A stretch of DNA of 52,974 bases from Gracilibacillus boraciitolerans JCM 21714 (GCF_000521485.1 NZ_BAVS01000020.1:1-52974); one strand, 5' to 3'. Positions 22,314 through 33,896 are shown, counted from the first letter of the stretch. The notes: generated from the letters alone by a model not told the origin. Program-made: numbers and translations.

Positions 22314-25300
22314 ATGTATGAAATAAAACAATATCTACAAAACCGCGATGATGTGTATTCCATTATTAATGGTATTGAATCAGGCTTAAAGGAGCAATTG
22401 GTTTCGGGCCTGTCTGGATCTGCCAGAAGTATGTTTACCTCTATGTTGCAGGAAGCTTCTAATAAAAAAACGATTATAGTCACACATCAATTAACACAAG
22501 CACAACAACTATATGACGACATGTTGGAGTTTTCTAATGAACAACATGTATATTTATATCCTGTGAACGAATTACTGGCATCTGAACTAGCGGTTCAAAG
22601 TCCTGAGTTGCAGAGTCAGCGAATTGCGTCTTTATCCAACTGGTTACATAATAAAACAGGTATTTTAATTGCCCCCCCTGTCGCAGCCCTGAAAAGAATG
22701 TTGCCACCGATCGAATATTGGGAAGAATATCAGCTTCATTTTAAATTAACTCAAGTAATTGATATTGAGGATACCATACAGAAGTTAGTAGATATGGGCT
22801 ACGCAAGGCAAGAGATGGCAGCAAGTCCTGGAGAGTTTAGTTTGCGTGGTGGTATCTTAGATGTATATCCAATTACAGAGGTTCAGCCAATTCGTATTGA
22901 GTTATTCGATGATGAAATTGACTCCATACGGTATTATGATGCTGAATCGCAAAGAACTTTAGAAAAAATAAGCGAGATAACTGTGCTACCTGCAACTGAA
23001 TTGCTGTTAAAGGACCACGATATAGTCGCATCCGCTCAAAAGTTAGAGCAATCTTTGGCAGATATGTTAAAAAAAATAAAAAATAAATTAGATCAGCAAA
23101 ATCTGAATGAGTCTATTACAGCTGACATAGATCGTTTACAACATTGTGAACGTTTTCAAGAAATGAAAAAGTATATATCCTTTTTCTATGAACATAACTA
23201 TAGCTTGCTAGATTATCTGTCTAAGGATGGCTTAATCGTGCTTGATGAAATGAGCCGAATTCAAGAGACAGCAAATCATCTGGATAATGAGGAAAAAGAG
23301 TGGCTAAAGGATAATTTGCAACGTGGTAAAACGGTTAGAGATACAAGACTGTCATTTGACTGGCATGATGTTTGGCAGAACATGAACCAGCAAAAAATTT
23401 ATTTATCCGTATTTTTAAGACATATCCCGAATACAAATCCAGTTAATATTGTCAATTTGTCCTGTCGCACTATGCAACAATTTCATGGACAGATGAATCT
23501 ATTTCAAAATGAAATGGATCGTTGGCATAAAGGAGATTTCTCTGTAATTATACTAGGGCCTAATCAAAAACGAATGGAAAAGATTCAGGCGATTCTAGAA
23601 GATTATCAGATGAAAGCGACTATTAGTGAGACATTACCAGAGTTACCGCTTTCCCAGACAGTCATTACCCTTGGTAATATTAGCAGTGGATTTGAACTTC
23701 CCATGCATAAGATTGCTGTTATTACGGAAAATGAATTATTCAAACAGAAACTACCCAGAAAAAAACGAAAACAAAAGATATCCAATGCTGAGCGAATTAA
23801 AAGTTACCAGGAGCTTCAAATTGGAGATTATGTTGTCCATTCTAATCACGGGATTGGACGATATATTGGGATTGAGACGCTTGAGGTGAATGGTCTTCAT
23901 AAAGATTTTATGTTACTTCGTTATTCGGGGGACGACAAACTATTTGTACCGATCGATCAAATTGAGCTTGTGCAGAAATATGTAGGTTCAGAAGGAAAAG
24001 AGCCGAAATTATATCGATTAGGCGGTAGTGATTGGAAGAAAGTAAAAAGTAAAGTACAGTCTAAAGTAGAGGATATTGCAGACGACTTAATAAAACTGTA
24101 TGCAGAAAGGGAAGCAGCAAAGGGCTTTGCCTTCTCGCCTGATACAGAGTTGCAGCATGATTTTGAAGCGTCATTTGCTTATCAGGAAACAGAGGATCAA
24201 TTGCGTTGTGTGGAAGAAATTAAACAGGATATGGAGAAGGAACGGCCGATGGATAGACTGCTTTGTGGTGATGTCGGATATGGTAAAACAGAAGTGGCTA
24301 TTCGAGCAGCCTTCAAAGCAATTACTGAGGGCAAACAAGTGGCAATTCTAGTACCTACAACTATTTTGGCCCAACAACATTATGAAACAATAATGGAAAG
24401 ATTTCAGGATTACCCGATTAACATCGGTTTAATGAGTCGTTTTCGTACGAGAAAACAACAAACAGAGACGTTAAAGGGACTTAAAACAGGGACTATCGAT
24501 CTTGCGATTGGTACCCACCGGTTATTATCAAAGGATGTCATTTATAAAGATTTAGGATTATTAGTAGTAGATGAAGAACAACGTTTTGGGGGGGTTAGGC
24601 ATAAAGAGAAAATAAAGCAATTAAAAACAAATGTTGATGTTCTTACGTTAACCGCAACACCGATACCAAGAACTTTGCATATGTCGATGCTAGGCGTGAG
24701 AGATCTGTCTGTCATTGAAACACCACCGGAAAATCGCTTTCCTATTCAAACGTATGTAATGGAATATAATATACCATTAGTGCGCGAGGCAATTGAGCGG
24801 GAGTTAGCACGAGGTGGCCAAGTCTTTTTCTTATATAATCGAGTGGATTCCATTGACAGAATGGCACAGGAAATTCAAGCTCTAGTAGAAGAGGCTCGTG
24901 TTTCTGTTGCACATGGTCAAATGAATGAATCTGAATTAGAAAATGTCATGTTCTCTTTCTTAGACGGGGAATCAGATGTATTAGTGAGTACGACAATTAT
25001 TGAAACGGGTGTAGATATTCCCAATGTGAACACGTTAATTGTATATGGTGCTGACCGTATGGGATTAAGTCAACTTTATCAACTGCGGGGGGGAGAGTCG
25101 GGCGATCTAATCGTGTCGCATATGCTTATTTCACCTATCAAAAAGATAAAGTCTTGACCGAAGTGTCTGAAAAAAGGTTGCAGGCGATAAAGGAATTTAC
25201 AGAACTAGGTTCAGGTTTTAAAATTGCGATGCGCGATTTATCGATTCGAGGGGGGGCAGGGAATATTCTGGGGGGGTCTCAACAACATGGGTTTATAGAT

Positions 25301-25861
25301 TCTGTAGGGTTTGACATGTATTCTCAGATGCTAAATGAAGCAGTAGAGGCGAAAAAACAAGGAAAAGCTGTGGAAGAGATAAAACCATTCGAAGTGGAAT
25401 TGGATTTGAAGGTGGATGCTTATATTCCTGATGACTATATTCCAGACGAGAAACAGAAGATTGATATGTATAAAAGATTTCAATCGATCTATTCACAAGA
25501 AGATATTCATGATTTGCGTGATGAGTTAATCGATCGCTTTGGTAACTACCCAACAGAGGTAGAAAATCTATTCCATGTTTCAACACTTAAAATGATGTCA
25601 AAGAAAGAGCGGATTGAATCCATCTCAGAAAGAAAACAAAAAATAGAAGTGATTGTAGCGGAAGAGAGAAGTCAGGAAATAGATGGTGCTAAATTATTTG
25701 AATTTGCCAACCAACATGGCAGATTGATTCAGTTAGGGACAGAAGAACGAAAATTAAAAGTGGAATTTAAATTTGATAATCAGCAATATATGAAGCGTTA
25801 TGAGGTCCTGGAAGAGTTTATTCAAGTTCTTCAGGAAATGAATCAAACTCTGGTTGGATAA
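22314..25861 (+). CDS. mfd: Transcription-repair coupling factor Mfd (frameshift)
   Basis: About 1,181 residues after repair (B. subtilis 1,177). Mfd removes stalled RNA polymerase and recruits UvrA. UvrB-like N-terminal region, CarD-like RNAP-interaction domain ([15 protein letters not shown]), helicase with GDVGYGKTE and DEEQRFG, TRG motif, C-terminal D7. A G7 run at 25087-25093, where G5 is expected, breaks LYQLRGRVGR (+2). In-frame expansions at 22672-22678 (C7, extra Pro), 24588-24594, 25250-25256 and 25270-25276 each add one residue; removing four gives exactly 1,177. A G8 run (22300-22307) lies in the ribosome-site region. Confidence 0.95.
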
Positions 25862-25889
25862 CAGTCTAAATTAATCATCCGAAAAAAAG

Positions 25890-25919
25890 GTATAGTTTCC
25901 AATTTAATTAATCATACTA
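25890..25919 (+). promoter_or_regulatory. Sigma-G promoter of spoVT
   Basis: GTATA (25890-25894), 18-base spacer, CATACTA (25913-25919), a perfect fit to GHATR-N18-CATNHTA. spoVT is a sigma-G gene in B. subtilis. Confidence 0.85.
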
Positions 25920-25998
25920 ACCTTACAACATAATTATTTCAGTTTAAGAAATAATGGTATGTAATGTTCTATTACAGAAAGCGAGGTAAATGATTAAT

Positions 25999-26538
25999 AT
26001 GAAGGCTACAGGAATTGTACGTCGTATTGATGATTTAGGAAGAGTAGTTATACCAAAGGAAATTCGCCGTACGCTGCGAATCAGAGAAGGTGATCCACTT
26101 GAAATTTTTGTGGATCGTGATGGGGGGGAAGTCATATTAAAGAAATATTCTCCGATCAGTGAATTAGGCGATTTTGCAACAGAGTATGCAGAGGCATTAT
26201 TTGATTCATTGAATTTATCAGTACTGATCAGTGATCGCGATGAATATATCGCTGTTGCAGGTGATTCCAAAAAGAATTATTTAGGGAAAAGTATTTCGAA
26301 GAAAATTGATCAGTTATTAGAAAGTCGTGAGTCAGTTATGGTAACTGACAAAAGTGCTATAGAAGTAATTGAAAATAAAGAGGAAGAGCTTGAGGCATAC
26401 TTGTTACAACCAATCATAACAGGGGGAGATCCGATTGGTTGTATCGTGTTGTTCACAAAAGAAAAGAAAGAATTCGGAGATGCTGAAAAAAAAGCAGCCC
26501 AAACCGCTGCAATATTTTTAGCCAAACAAATGGATTAA
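25999..26538 (+). CDS. spoVT: Stage V sporulation regulator SpoVT
   Basis: 179 residues from ATG 25999, the B. subtilis start; an in-frame ATG lies at 25990. N-terminal AbrB-type DNA-binding domain (KATGIVRRIDDLGRVVIPKE) and C-terminal GAF-like domain. It tunes sigma-G-dependent forespore genes. G7 at 26122-26128 turns DRDGEVILKKY into DRDGGEVILKKY. A natural G5 at about 26421 is unexpanded. Confidence 0.96.
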   Translation: MKATGIVRRIDDLGRVVIPKEIRRTLRIREGDPLEIFVDRDGGEVILKKYSPISELGDFATEYAEALFDSLNLSVLISDRDEYIAVAGDSKKNYLGKSISKKIDQLLESRESVMVTDKSAIEVIENKEEELEAYLLQPIITGGDPIGCIVLFTKEKKEFGDAEKKAAQTAAIFLAKQMD

Positions 26539-26584
26539 TAGTGAATGATAGAAGAGGCTTGATCAAAAGTTATTTGATATAAGT

Positions 26585-26646
26585 AAAATCCGAACAAACA
26601 TGCGAATTCTGCGATGGGTGGAATTTGTTATCGTTCGGATTTTTTA
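26585..26646 (+). terminator. Terminator module, copy 1 (after spoVT)
   Basis: AAAATCCGAAC pairs with GTTCGGATTTTT around an inner TGCGAATTCT...GAATTTGTTATC arm. Same architecture and sequence recur after ftsH and lysS. Confidence 0.88.
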
Positions 26647-26656
26647 TTACATAACA

Positions 26657-27049
26657 GGAAGATGATGCGACATAACTTTAATTTACTGAGTAGTAATCTT
26701 GAAATTTATATTAGGTGTAACAACCGCTGCGGCTTGCCCACTTCGCTTTCCGGGGGGGCGTGTCTTCAGCTAACTTTGTAAAGAAAGACACTTTACAAAG
26801 TGGATTTTCAGATCACGCTGATCCCCCCCAGGAGTCGAAGCGGACGCATGCGCTAGATACTATTCTACAATAGATGCAAGCGGTAAAATTTTGACTTTCC
26901 TATCCCAATTTATAGGTATCATCGTATGGAAAGTCAAAAGGATATCGGTAGTTATCTTTGTATAGCAATCAACAGTGTGCAGCCGGAGCGGCTGTTTAGC
27001 AGTAAAAATCTTTCAAAATTGCCACAGGAGTTATGTCACATAATCTTTC
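26657..27049. mobile_element. MITE-like element with 21-bp inverted ends
   Basis: The ends are inverted repeats: 26657-26677 and the reverse complement of 27029-27049 agree at 18 of 21 positions (GGAAGATGATGCGACATAACT versus GAAAGATTATGTGACATAACT). The interior carries a palindromic module (about 26740-26850) with a G7 run (26752-26758) and a C7 run (26823-26829). No transposase is encoded. Parts recur at 12975-13076, 30351-30442 and, inverted, 52693-52731. A non-autonomous transposable element is the likely identity. The rest of the gap to glcT (27050-27211) shows nothing else clear. Confidence 0.7.
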
Positions 27050-27211
27050 TTATGTGCATCTTAATTTCTTACATCATTCGACTTTATGGTGGAAAATAAT
27101 TGATTTGTCCATTCTCCATTTTAATTCATTAAGCTTTAGCTGATGATATCCTCGTTACTTTTTAGTACAATAAAGATAATAGTTGTTGAATACGAATGGA
27201 GGTGGAGTGAT

Positions 27212-28052
27212 ATGGAAGAGCAGATGAAGGTTAAGAAAGCGCTAAATAATAATGTGATTATTGCCACACATCCCCCTCTATCAGGAAGTTATTTTAATCG
27301 GAAAAGGTATCGGATTTGCCAAGAAAAATGGTGATATTGTGCCACAAGATCAGGCAGAGAAAACTTTTCTATTAAAAAGTGAACAGGAACAAACACAATA
27401 TAAGCAATTGATGGCGTATATCGATCCACAATTAATGGAAATATTAAACGACATTATTGTGTTAATTGAGACTCGTATGGGCCAAACACTTCACGAACAT
27501 ATACACGTAGCATTAACAGACCACTTATCATTCGCGATCAATCGTGCGAATCAAAATGTTCAATTTTCAAACCCATTCTTGTTTGAGATTGAATCGCTAT
27601 ATCCAAAGGAGTTCCAGGTAGCCCATGAAGTGGTGTCGATGATTAAGGATAAGGTAGGCGTTAGCTTCCCGGCTGGTGAAATAGGGTTTATAGCTTTGCA
27701 CATCCATAGCGCCGTTACTGATAAAACGATCCATGATATAAATCGTCATCATCAATTAATTGCAAAATTAGTGGAGATTATTGAAGAAAATTTAAAAGTG
27801 AAGCTGGAACGAAATAATATAAATTATAATAGACTTATTCAACATCTACATCGCGCAATTGAAAGAGTGTATCAAGGAGAACAGCTGGGTCAACAAACAA
27901 ATTTAGCAAATATGTTGAAAGTAACATATCCACTATGCTATAATCTAGCTTGGAAATTAGTTAAGGTCATGCAACAACAATTACATATTCATGTGGATGA
28001 ATCAGAAGTATTATATTTAACGATTCATTTACAACGATTAATGCAATCATAA
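27212..28052 (+). CDS. glcT: BglG-family antiterminator GlcT (frameshift)
   Basis: About 279 residues after repair. RNA-binding CAT domain (VKKALNNNVIIATHPLYQEVILIGKGIGF), then PRD1 and PRD2 with phosphorylatable histidines (HEHIHVALTDHL, ALHIHSA, LIQHLHRAIERV, LYLTIHLQRL). It senses glucose PTS activity and prevents termination in the ptsG leader. The frame breaks at C5 (27272-27276; C4 expected, +1). ATG 27212 follows GGAGGTGG. The RAT site immediately downstream confirms the assignment. Located between spoVT and yabM, unlike B. subtilis. Confidence 0.92.
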
Positions 28053-28175
28053 ACGTGTTACTGATACGATCAGGCATGAGTAAAAAGGTTGTTTTGGGAA
28101 AAGATAGTGGGGGGGAAGATATATCTCTCCATCCTTTTCCGAAACAAGTGTCCCTTTACTCATGTCTTTTTTTAT
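28051..28175 (+). promoter_or_regulatory. ptsG leader: GlcT RAT site overlapping a terminator
   Basis: 28051-28080 contains GTGTTACTGATACGATCAGG, matching the GlcT-bound RAT hairpin known from ptsG leaders. It overlaps the left arm of a long terminator: GGCATGAGTAAA (28073-28084) pairs with TTTACTCATGTC (28155-28166), then T7. GlcT binding would exclude the terminator and allow ptsG expression on glucose. A G7 run (28109-28115) sits in the apical part of the hairpin. Confidence 0.88.
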
Positions 28176-28238
28176 TGCCTTATCGTTTGTGGATAGTTGA
28201 GGCATGAATCTAACAAAAAAACTAAAGGAGGATTTCCA

Positions 28239-30280
28239 ATGTCCAATGTATTTGGAACGCTACAAAAAGTTGGGAAAGCGTTAATGACACCTGTAGCCTT
28301 ATTACCTGCTGCCGGTATATTATTAGCATTTGGTACAAGCTTTGCACAAGATCAGTGGGTGGAACGATTCCCATGGTTTGGTAATGAAATCGTGCAAAAA
28401 ATATTAGAAGTCATGTCAGAGGCAGGTGGGGTTGTCTTTGATAATTTACCATTACTCTTCGCCGTCGGTGTTGCAATCGGTTTGGCAAAAGGTGATGGTG
28501 TTGCAGGTCTAGCAGCAATTATAGGGTATTTAATCATGAATGTCACGATGAGTGTATTTGGTAATATCACACCTGAAATGACAGAACAAGCCGCCTATCA
28601 AAATGTTCTCGGTATTCCCACTTTGGGCACAGGTGTCTTCGGGGGGGGATTATAGTCGGTATCTTAGCGGCCTATATGTATAATAAGTTTTTTGATATTG
28701 AGTTGCCGCAGTTCTTAGGGTTCTTTGCAGGTAAACGATTCGTTCCGATTATTACGGCGTTTACTTCTCTAATCTTAGGTATTGTTATGTATCTGGTATG
28801 GCCATTTGCTCAGGATGGACTTAATGCTATATCACACTTTATGTTAGAAACAAATCGAACTCTTGCAACTTTTGTGTTTGGTGTAGTGGAACGAGCACTC
28901 ATTCCGTTTGGTCTGCATCACATTTTTTATTCACCATTTTGGTTTGAATTTGGTTCTTATACAAATGCAGCCGGTGAAATTATTCGTGGCGATCAGCGAA
29001 TCTTCTTTGAACAATTAAAAGATGGTGTTGACTTTACTGCTGGTAATTTCATGACAGGTAAATTTCCATTTATGATGTTTGGTTTACCTGCAGCTGCATT
29101 GGCTATCTATCATACAGCTAAACCGGAAAAAAAGAAAATTGTTGGAGGAATTATGTTCTCTGCAGCACTTACCTCCTTCTTAACAGGTATAACGGAACCG
29201 ATGGAATTCTCATTTTTATTCGTAGCACCATTACTATTTGCAATTCATACAGTGTTCGCAGGTCTATCCTTTATGACGATGTACTTATTAGATGTTAAAA
29301 TTGGTATGACGTTCTCTGGTGGTCTGATTGACTTTATGCTATTTGGTGTGATGCCTAATCGCACAGACTGGTGGTGGGTGATTATCATTGGTCTAATCTT
29401 TGCGGTTATTTATTATTTCGGCTTCCGTTTTGCAATTACAAAATTCAATTTAGCTACACCAGGACGTGAAGATGAAGCAGAGGATAGTGACGATATAGGT
29501 ATAGGAGAAGTAGACGATCGTCCGTATGAAATCTTGTCTGCTATGGGTGGAAAAGAAAACATTACGAGTCTAGATGCATGTATTACTCGTTTACGTGTAA
29601 GTGTAGGCGATAAAAACAAAGTAGATAAAAAACGATTAAAACAATTAGGTGCTTCAGGTGTAATGGAAGTAGGTAATAATATTCAAGCCATTTATGGGCC
29701 AGTATCCGATACAATTCGTGGCCAAATGCAGGATATTATGGATGGGAAAACAGCGATTAAAAAAACTGAAACAAAGAATGAAGATCAATTAAATTCATCA
29801 AGCGAAAATGTAATAGTTGGTGACCTTAATTTCGTTAGTCCAATGCAAGGCGAAATTGTCTCATTATCAGAAGTTCCAGACCAAGTATTCTCACAAAAAA
29901 TGATGGGTGATGGTTTTGCTATTAAACCGACAAATGGAGAAATTGTGTCTCCTGTGAATGGTAAAATTGTTAATATCTTCCCTACGAAGCATGCGATTGG
30001 CATAGAAGCAGATAGTGGTACTGAAATACTGATTCATATCGGTATTGATACGGTTAACTTAAAAGGGGGGGAAGGATTTACTGCCAAAGTTGCAGAAGGT
30101 GATCAAATTAAGCAAGGGCAAGTCTTGATGGAAGTTGATCTCGATTATATTAATGAAAATGCTCCATCTTCAATAACTCCTGTTATCTTTACTAATTTAG
30201 GAGAAGGCCAGTCCATTCAACTAAACGCATCAGGTAATGTGAACAAAGAAGACAGAGATATTTTACAGATCAATCAATAA
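28239..30280 (+). CDS. ptsG: PTS glucose transporter EIICBA (frameshift)
   Basis: About 679 residues after repair. Order: membrane EIIC (about 1-380), EIIB with phosphocysteine in [12 protein letters not shown], then EIIA with phosphohistidine in [14 protein letters not shown]. It imports and phosphorylates glucose. The frame breaks at G8 (28641-28648; G6 expected, +2), where [20 protein letters not shown] is the intact family-like reading. G7 at 30065-30071 adds a Gly to the LKGEGF motif. AAAGGAGG site. Specificity for glucose is inferred from the GlcT/RAT leader. Confidence 0.93.
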
Positions 30281-30287
30281 AGTAATC

Positions 30288-30322
30288 CAAACCTCTAGCT
30301 CTAAACAGCTAGAGGTTTTTTA
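30288..30322 (+). terminator. Intrinsic terminator after ptsG
   Basis: AACCTCTAGCT pairs with AGCTAGAGGTT, followed by T6. Confidence 0.9.
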
Positions 30323-30350
30323 ATAAGTAAAGAAAACAAAATCATAATTT

Positions 30351-30442
30351 TGAAATTTATAATAGGTATAACAACCGCTGCGGCTTTTCAGCATTTAGTA
30401 CCATTTCAAAATTGCCACTGGAGTTACTGCACATTATCTTTC
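30351..30442. repeat. Internally deleted copy of the dispersed element
   Basis: 30351-30386 matches the left part (GAAATTTATAATAGG, ACAACCGCTGCGGCTT) and 30404-30442 matches the right end (TTTCAAAATTGCCAC, GGAGTTA, CACATTATCTTTC) of the 26657-27049 element. The interior is gone, apparently between short GCGGCT repeats. Confidence 0.72.
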
Positions 30443-30526
30443 AGATGTTTAGTAGGTGAATATTTATTCAATCAAAGGAAACAGTTATAACCGGTTTATA
30501 GCAATACCTATTTTAAGTAGCTATGG

Positions 30527-30532
30527 TATAAT
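30527..30532 (+). promoter_or_regulatory. Extended -10 promoter candidate for yabM
   Basis: TATGGTATAAT gives a TGN-extended TATAAT at 30527-30532, 30 bases before yabM; no good -35 is visible. Confidence 0.4.
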
Positions 30533-30562
30533 GACAAGGAATTGAGATGACGAAGGAAGTAT

Positions 30563-32142
30563 ATGATGGAAGATTCGAGACAGACCGGAAAACTTTATAA
30601 AGGTGCTTTTGCGCTGATGCTCGCAGGCCTATTCAGCAAAGTTATTAGTGCATTTTATCGAGTGCCTTTACAAAACTTAACTGGTGATATTGGATTCTAT
30701 ATTTATCAACAAGTCTATCCTATCTTAGGGATAGCGTTTATGCTTGCTTTATATGGGTTTCCTGCAGCCATTTCGAAATATATAGCAGAGCACAAATTAC
30801 ATAGATATAACAAAGCAATTTATAATCCTATCTTTTTTACTTTAATGAGTTTTTCTCTCTTGCTATTTCTGGTCGTTTTTTTGTTTAGTCCATCTATTGC
30901 CAAAATGATGGGAGACACCTATTTAATTAGTCCAATCAGACATACAGCATGGGTGTTTTTATTTGTACCTTTTGTTGCATTATTAAGAGGCGGATTCCAA
31001 TCCCAGCAGTCGATGCAACCTAGTGCATATTCACAGATAATCGAACAAATAGTAAGAGCGGCAATTATTATTCTGATCGCAATCTTAATCTATAAAGGCA
31101 AGATTTCGGTCTATCAAATTGCTGATGGTGCTGTAATTTCAAGTGTCTTAGCGTTAAGTGCTTCTTTTGTCTTTTTATATGTATTTGGTAAAAGACACTT
31201 CAAAAGTTTCTCTGTAAAACCGCTGGAGGAAATTCGTATTTCCGATCTGTTCTATTCTATTATAATAACTGGAGTTGTTATTAGTCTGAATCATATGTTA
31301 TTGCTGCTCATGCAATTAGCAGATGCATTTACGGTAGTGCCAGGCTTGCTTACATATGGCAACTCTTTAACCGAAGCGGCAGTCTGGAAAGGTATTTTTG
31401 ATAGAGGCCAGCCTCTTTTGCAATTAGTAACTATCGTGGGATCATCCATTGCTTTAGCCCTTGTGCCCCAAGTGACAAAAATGAACTGGCAAATGAATGA
31501 GGAGGAGACTCTTGAAAAAATTCGTTTATCTACAAAGTATTGTCTGATTATTTCATTAGGAGCTACAATTGGACTGATTGTACTTTTACCTGAAATCAAT
31601 CAACTGTTTTTTGAGAATCAGCAGGGGGGGACCATGAGTCTAAGAATACTTGCGATATCACTATTATTCACTTCACTATCCGTTACAATGGCATCTACTT
31701 GCAAGGATTCGGTTATATGAAGTGGACAGCATTTACTTTGTTCCTAGGTCTGTTAATAAAAATTGTCCTTAATCAATGGTTAATACCGTGGTTTGGAATT
31801 CGCGGTGGAGCGCTGGCTACTGTCATAACAGTATTTTTTATTTTTATAAGTAACTTTCTTTTGCTGCGCTACACATTAAAATATGCGCCTGTATTTATGG
31901 TTTCTTGGTTAAAAATAATAACAGCGGGATTCTGGATGGCTATCCTGTTAAGTGGTTTAAAGTTAGTTCAGCCCTTGTTATTTCAAATCGATAATCGCAT
32001 AATATTATTCTTTTTCGTTACCAGTTGTGTGACATTAGGCTTGATCGTCTATGCGATGCTCATTCTATATGGTAAAGTACTATCACAAAAGGAGATAGAG
32101 TCATTTTCGATGTTTAATAAATGGAAGAAAGGAAAGAGATAA
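30563..32142 (+). CDS. yabM: Polysaccharide/lipid flippase-like membrane protein YabM (frameshift)
   Basis: About 526 residues after repair. Polytopic MATE/MVF-family exporter with roughly 14 hydrophobic segments, related to SpoVB and YtgP/MurJ. Position between spoVT and yabN marks it as the yabM orthologue. Substrate is unknown; family members flip lipid-linked sugars. One T appears lost at about 31699 (ACTTGCAAGG for ACTTTGCAAGG), breaking ASTLQGFGYMKW. A G7 at 31624-31630 adds a Gly (QQGGTM). Tandem ATGs at 30563 and 30566. Confidence 0.88.
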
Positions 32143-32143
32143 T

Positions 32144-33604
32144 ATGGAACCAAAGATAGAAATTATTGGACTTGGGGGGGCAGGTGATATTAATCAATTA
32201 CCCCTTGGAATTTATCGTAAATTAATGAATGAAAGCATCACATGTTATGTTCGAACAATGGATCATCCTGTTATTAATACCTTACAAAAAGAAGCTATAT
32301 TGTTTGAATCCTTTGATGATATTTACGAAAAACATGATCAGTTTGAAGCGGTTTATCAGGAAATCGCAAAAATTTTAGTAGCAAAGGCAAAAACGAATGG
32401 CAATATCGTCTATGCTGTACCAGGCCATCCGATGTTAGCAGAGCAAACCGTACAATTGTTATTGAAAAACACGGAAGTGAAAGTTGAGATTATTGGGGGG
32501 TCAAAGCTTTCTGGATGATTTATTCTCCGCCCTAAAAATTGATCCGATAGAAGGTTTCCAATTTTTAGATGCTACTTCCTTTGAAAGACAACAAGTACAA
32601 TATCAACAGCATCTCGTGTTTTGCCAAGTATATGATCGTTTCATTGCATCAGAAATAAAGCTGACATTATTAGAGGATTTGCCTCCTGAGTATCCCGTTT
32701 ATATTGTAGAGGCGGCAGGCAGTGTACAGGAAAAGATTAATAAGATCTCTTTAGTGGAATTAGATCAACAAATAACACTAAGTAATTTAACTAGTCTGTA
32801 TATCCCACCGATAGAAAAGGAAAAATTAAATCATCAGTTTTTTCGTTTGAAGGAAGTGATTACGAGACTAAGAGGGCCGGGAGGATGTCCGTGGGATCAA
32901 AAACAAACACATGAATCTTTAAAGAAATATTTGATAGAAGAGAGCTATGAAGTAATAGAAGCAATAGATGCAGAAGATGATGATGCACTAGCAGAAGAAC
33001 TAGGTGATGTATTATTACAAGTTCTTTTACATAGTCAAATTGGTGAAGAAGAAGGATTTTTTACAATCGATGACGTAATATATAGTATTACTGAAAAAAT
33101 GATTAGGCGCCACCCACATGTATTTGGAGACCTTGAAGTTGTAGATGAGTCGGATGTAATAAAAAATTGGGAGCTCATTAAAAAAGAAGAAAAGGGAAAA
33201 ACAGAGGAAAAAGTAATGGGCAGTTTAACGAAGGGTCTTCCGGCTCTGCTTCTAGCTGAAGAAATCCAAAAAAAGCTGCGAAAGCAGGATTTGACTGGAT
33301 TGAGATAGAACCAATATGGGCAAAGGTCTATGAGGAGTTAGAAGAATTTAAAGAGGCCGTTCAACAAGGGAATATATCCGATCAGGAAAAAGAATTCGGA
33401 GATATTCTGTTTGCAATGATTAACATAGGGAGATATTATGAGATTAACCCAGAAACTGCTTTGATACGAACGAATCATAAATTTGTACAACGTTTTCAAT
33501 TTGTAGAGCAACAAGTAAAAGAATCAAACAGAGAATGGGGGGGAACCTTCTCGTTAGCGGAGCTAGATCGTTTCTGGGAACAGGCAAAGCAATTTGACAG
33601 GTAA
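32144..33604 (+). CDS. yabN: YabN: tetrapyrrole methylase-like/MazG fusion (two frameshifts)
   Basis: About 486 residues after repair. N-terminal SAM-dependent tetrapyrrole-methylase-like domain (IIGLGAGDINQLP), C-terminal MazG NTP pyrophosphohydrolase (GGCPWDQKQTHESLKKYLIEE, EELGDVLLQVLLHS, then a second partial MazG unit). MazG domains hydrolyse noncanonical NTPs. Breaks: G6 for G5 at 32495-32500 (+1) and A7 for A8 at 33268-33274 (-1). G7 runs at 32174-32180 and 33537-33543 each add a Gly. Confidence 0.9.
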
Positions 33605-33632
33605 TTATTATATAAAAGGAAGGGAATTATCT

Positions 33633-33896
33633 ATGCGTCTAGATAAATTTTTGAAAGTCTCGCGTTTAATAAAGCGCAGAACCTTGGCAAAGGAAATCGC
33701 AGATCAAGGTAGAATTCTTGTGAATAATAATGTAGCCAAAGCTGCTACAACTATAGCGGTAGGGGGGGATGAATTAAAGATCCAATTTGGCCAAAAGCTG
33801 TTAACCATACAGATTGACCGTTTAAAGGAAACCGTCAAAAAAGATGAAGCAAGTGAGTTATATACGATAAAGCATGAAGAATATATCAAGCAATAG
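33633..33896 (+). CDS. rqcP: RqcP (YabO), S4-domain ribosome quality control factor
   Basis: 87 residues. S4 RNA-binding domain starting MRLDKFLKVSRLIKRRTLAKE. RqcP works with RqcH in poly-alanine tailing on stalled 50S subunits. ATG 33633 is chosen for the GGAAGGGA site and family start. A G7 at 33762-33768 produces AVGGDELKI, one Gly more than the usual (x)GDxLxI turn. Confidence 0.92.
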   Translation: MRLDKFLKVSRLIKRRTLAKEIADQGRILVNNNVAKAATTIAVGGDELKIQFGQKLLTIQIDRLKETVKKDEASELYTIKHEEYIKQ

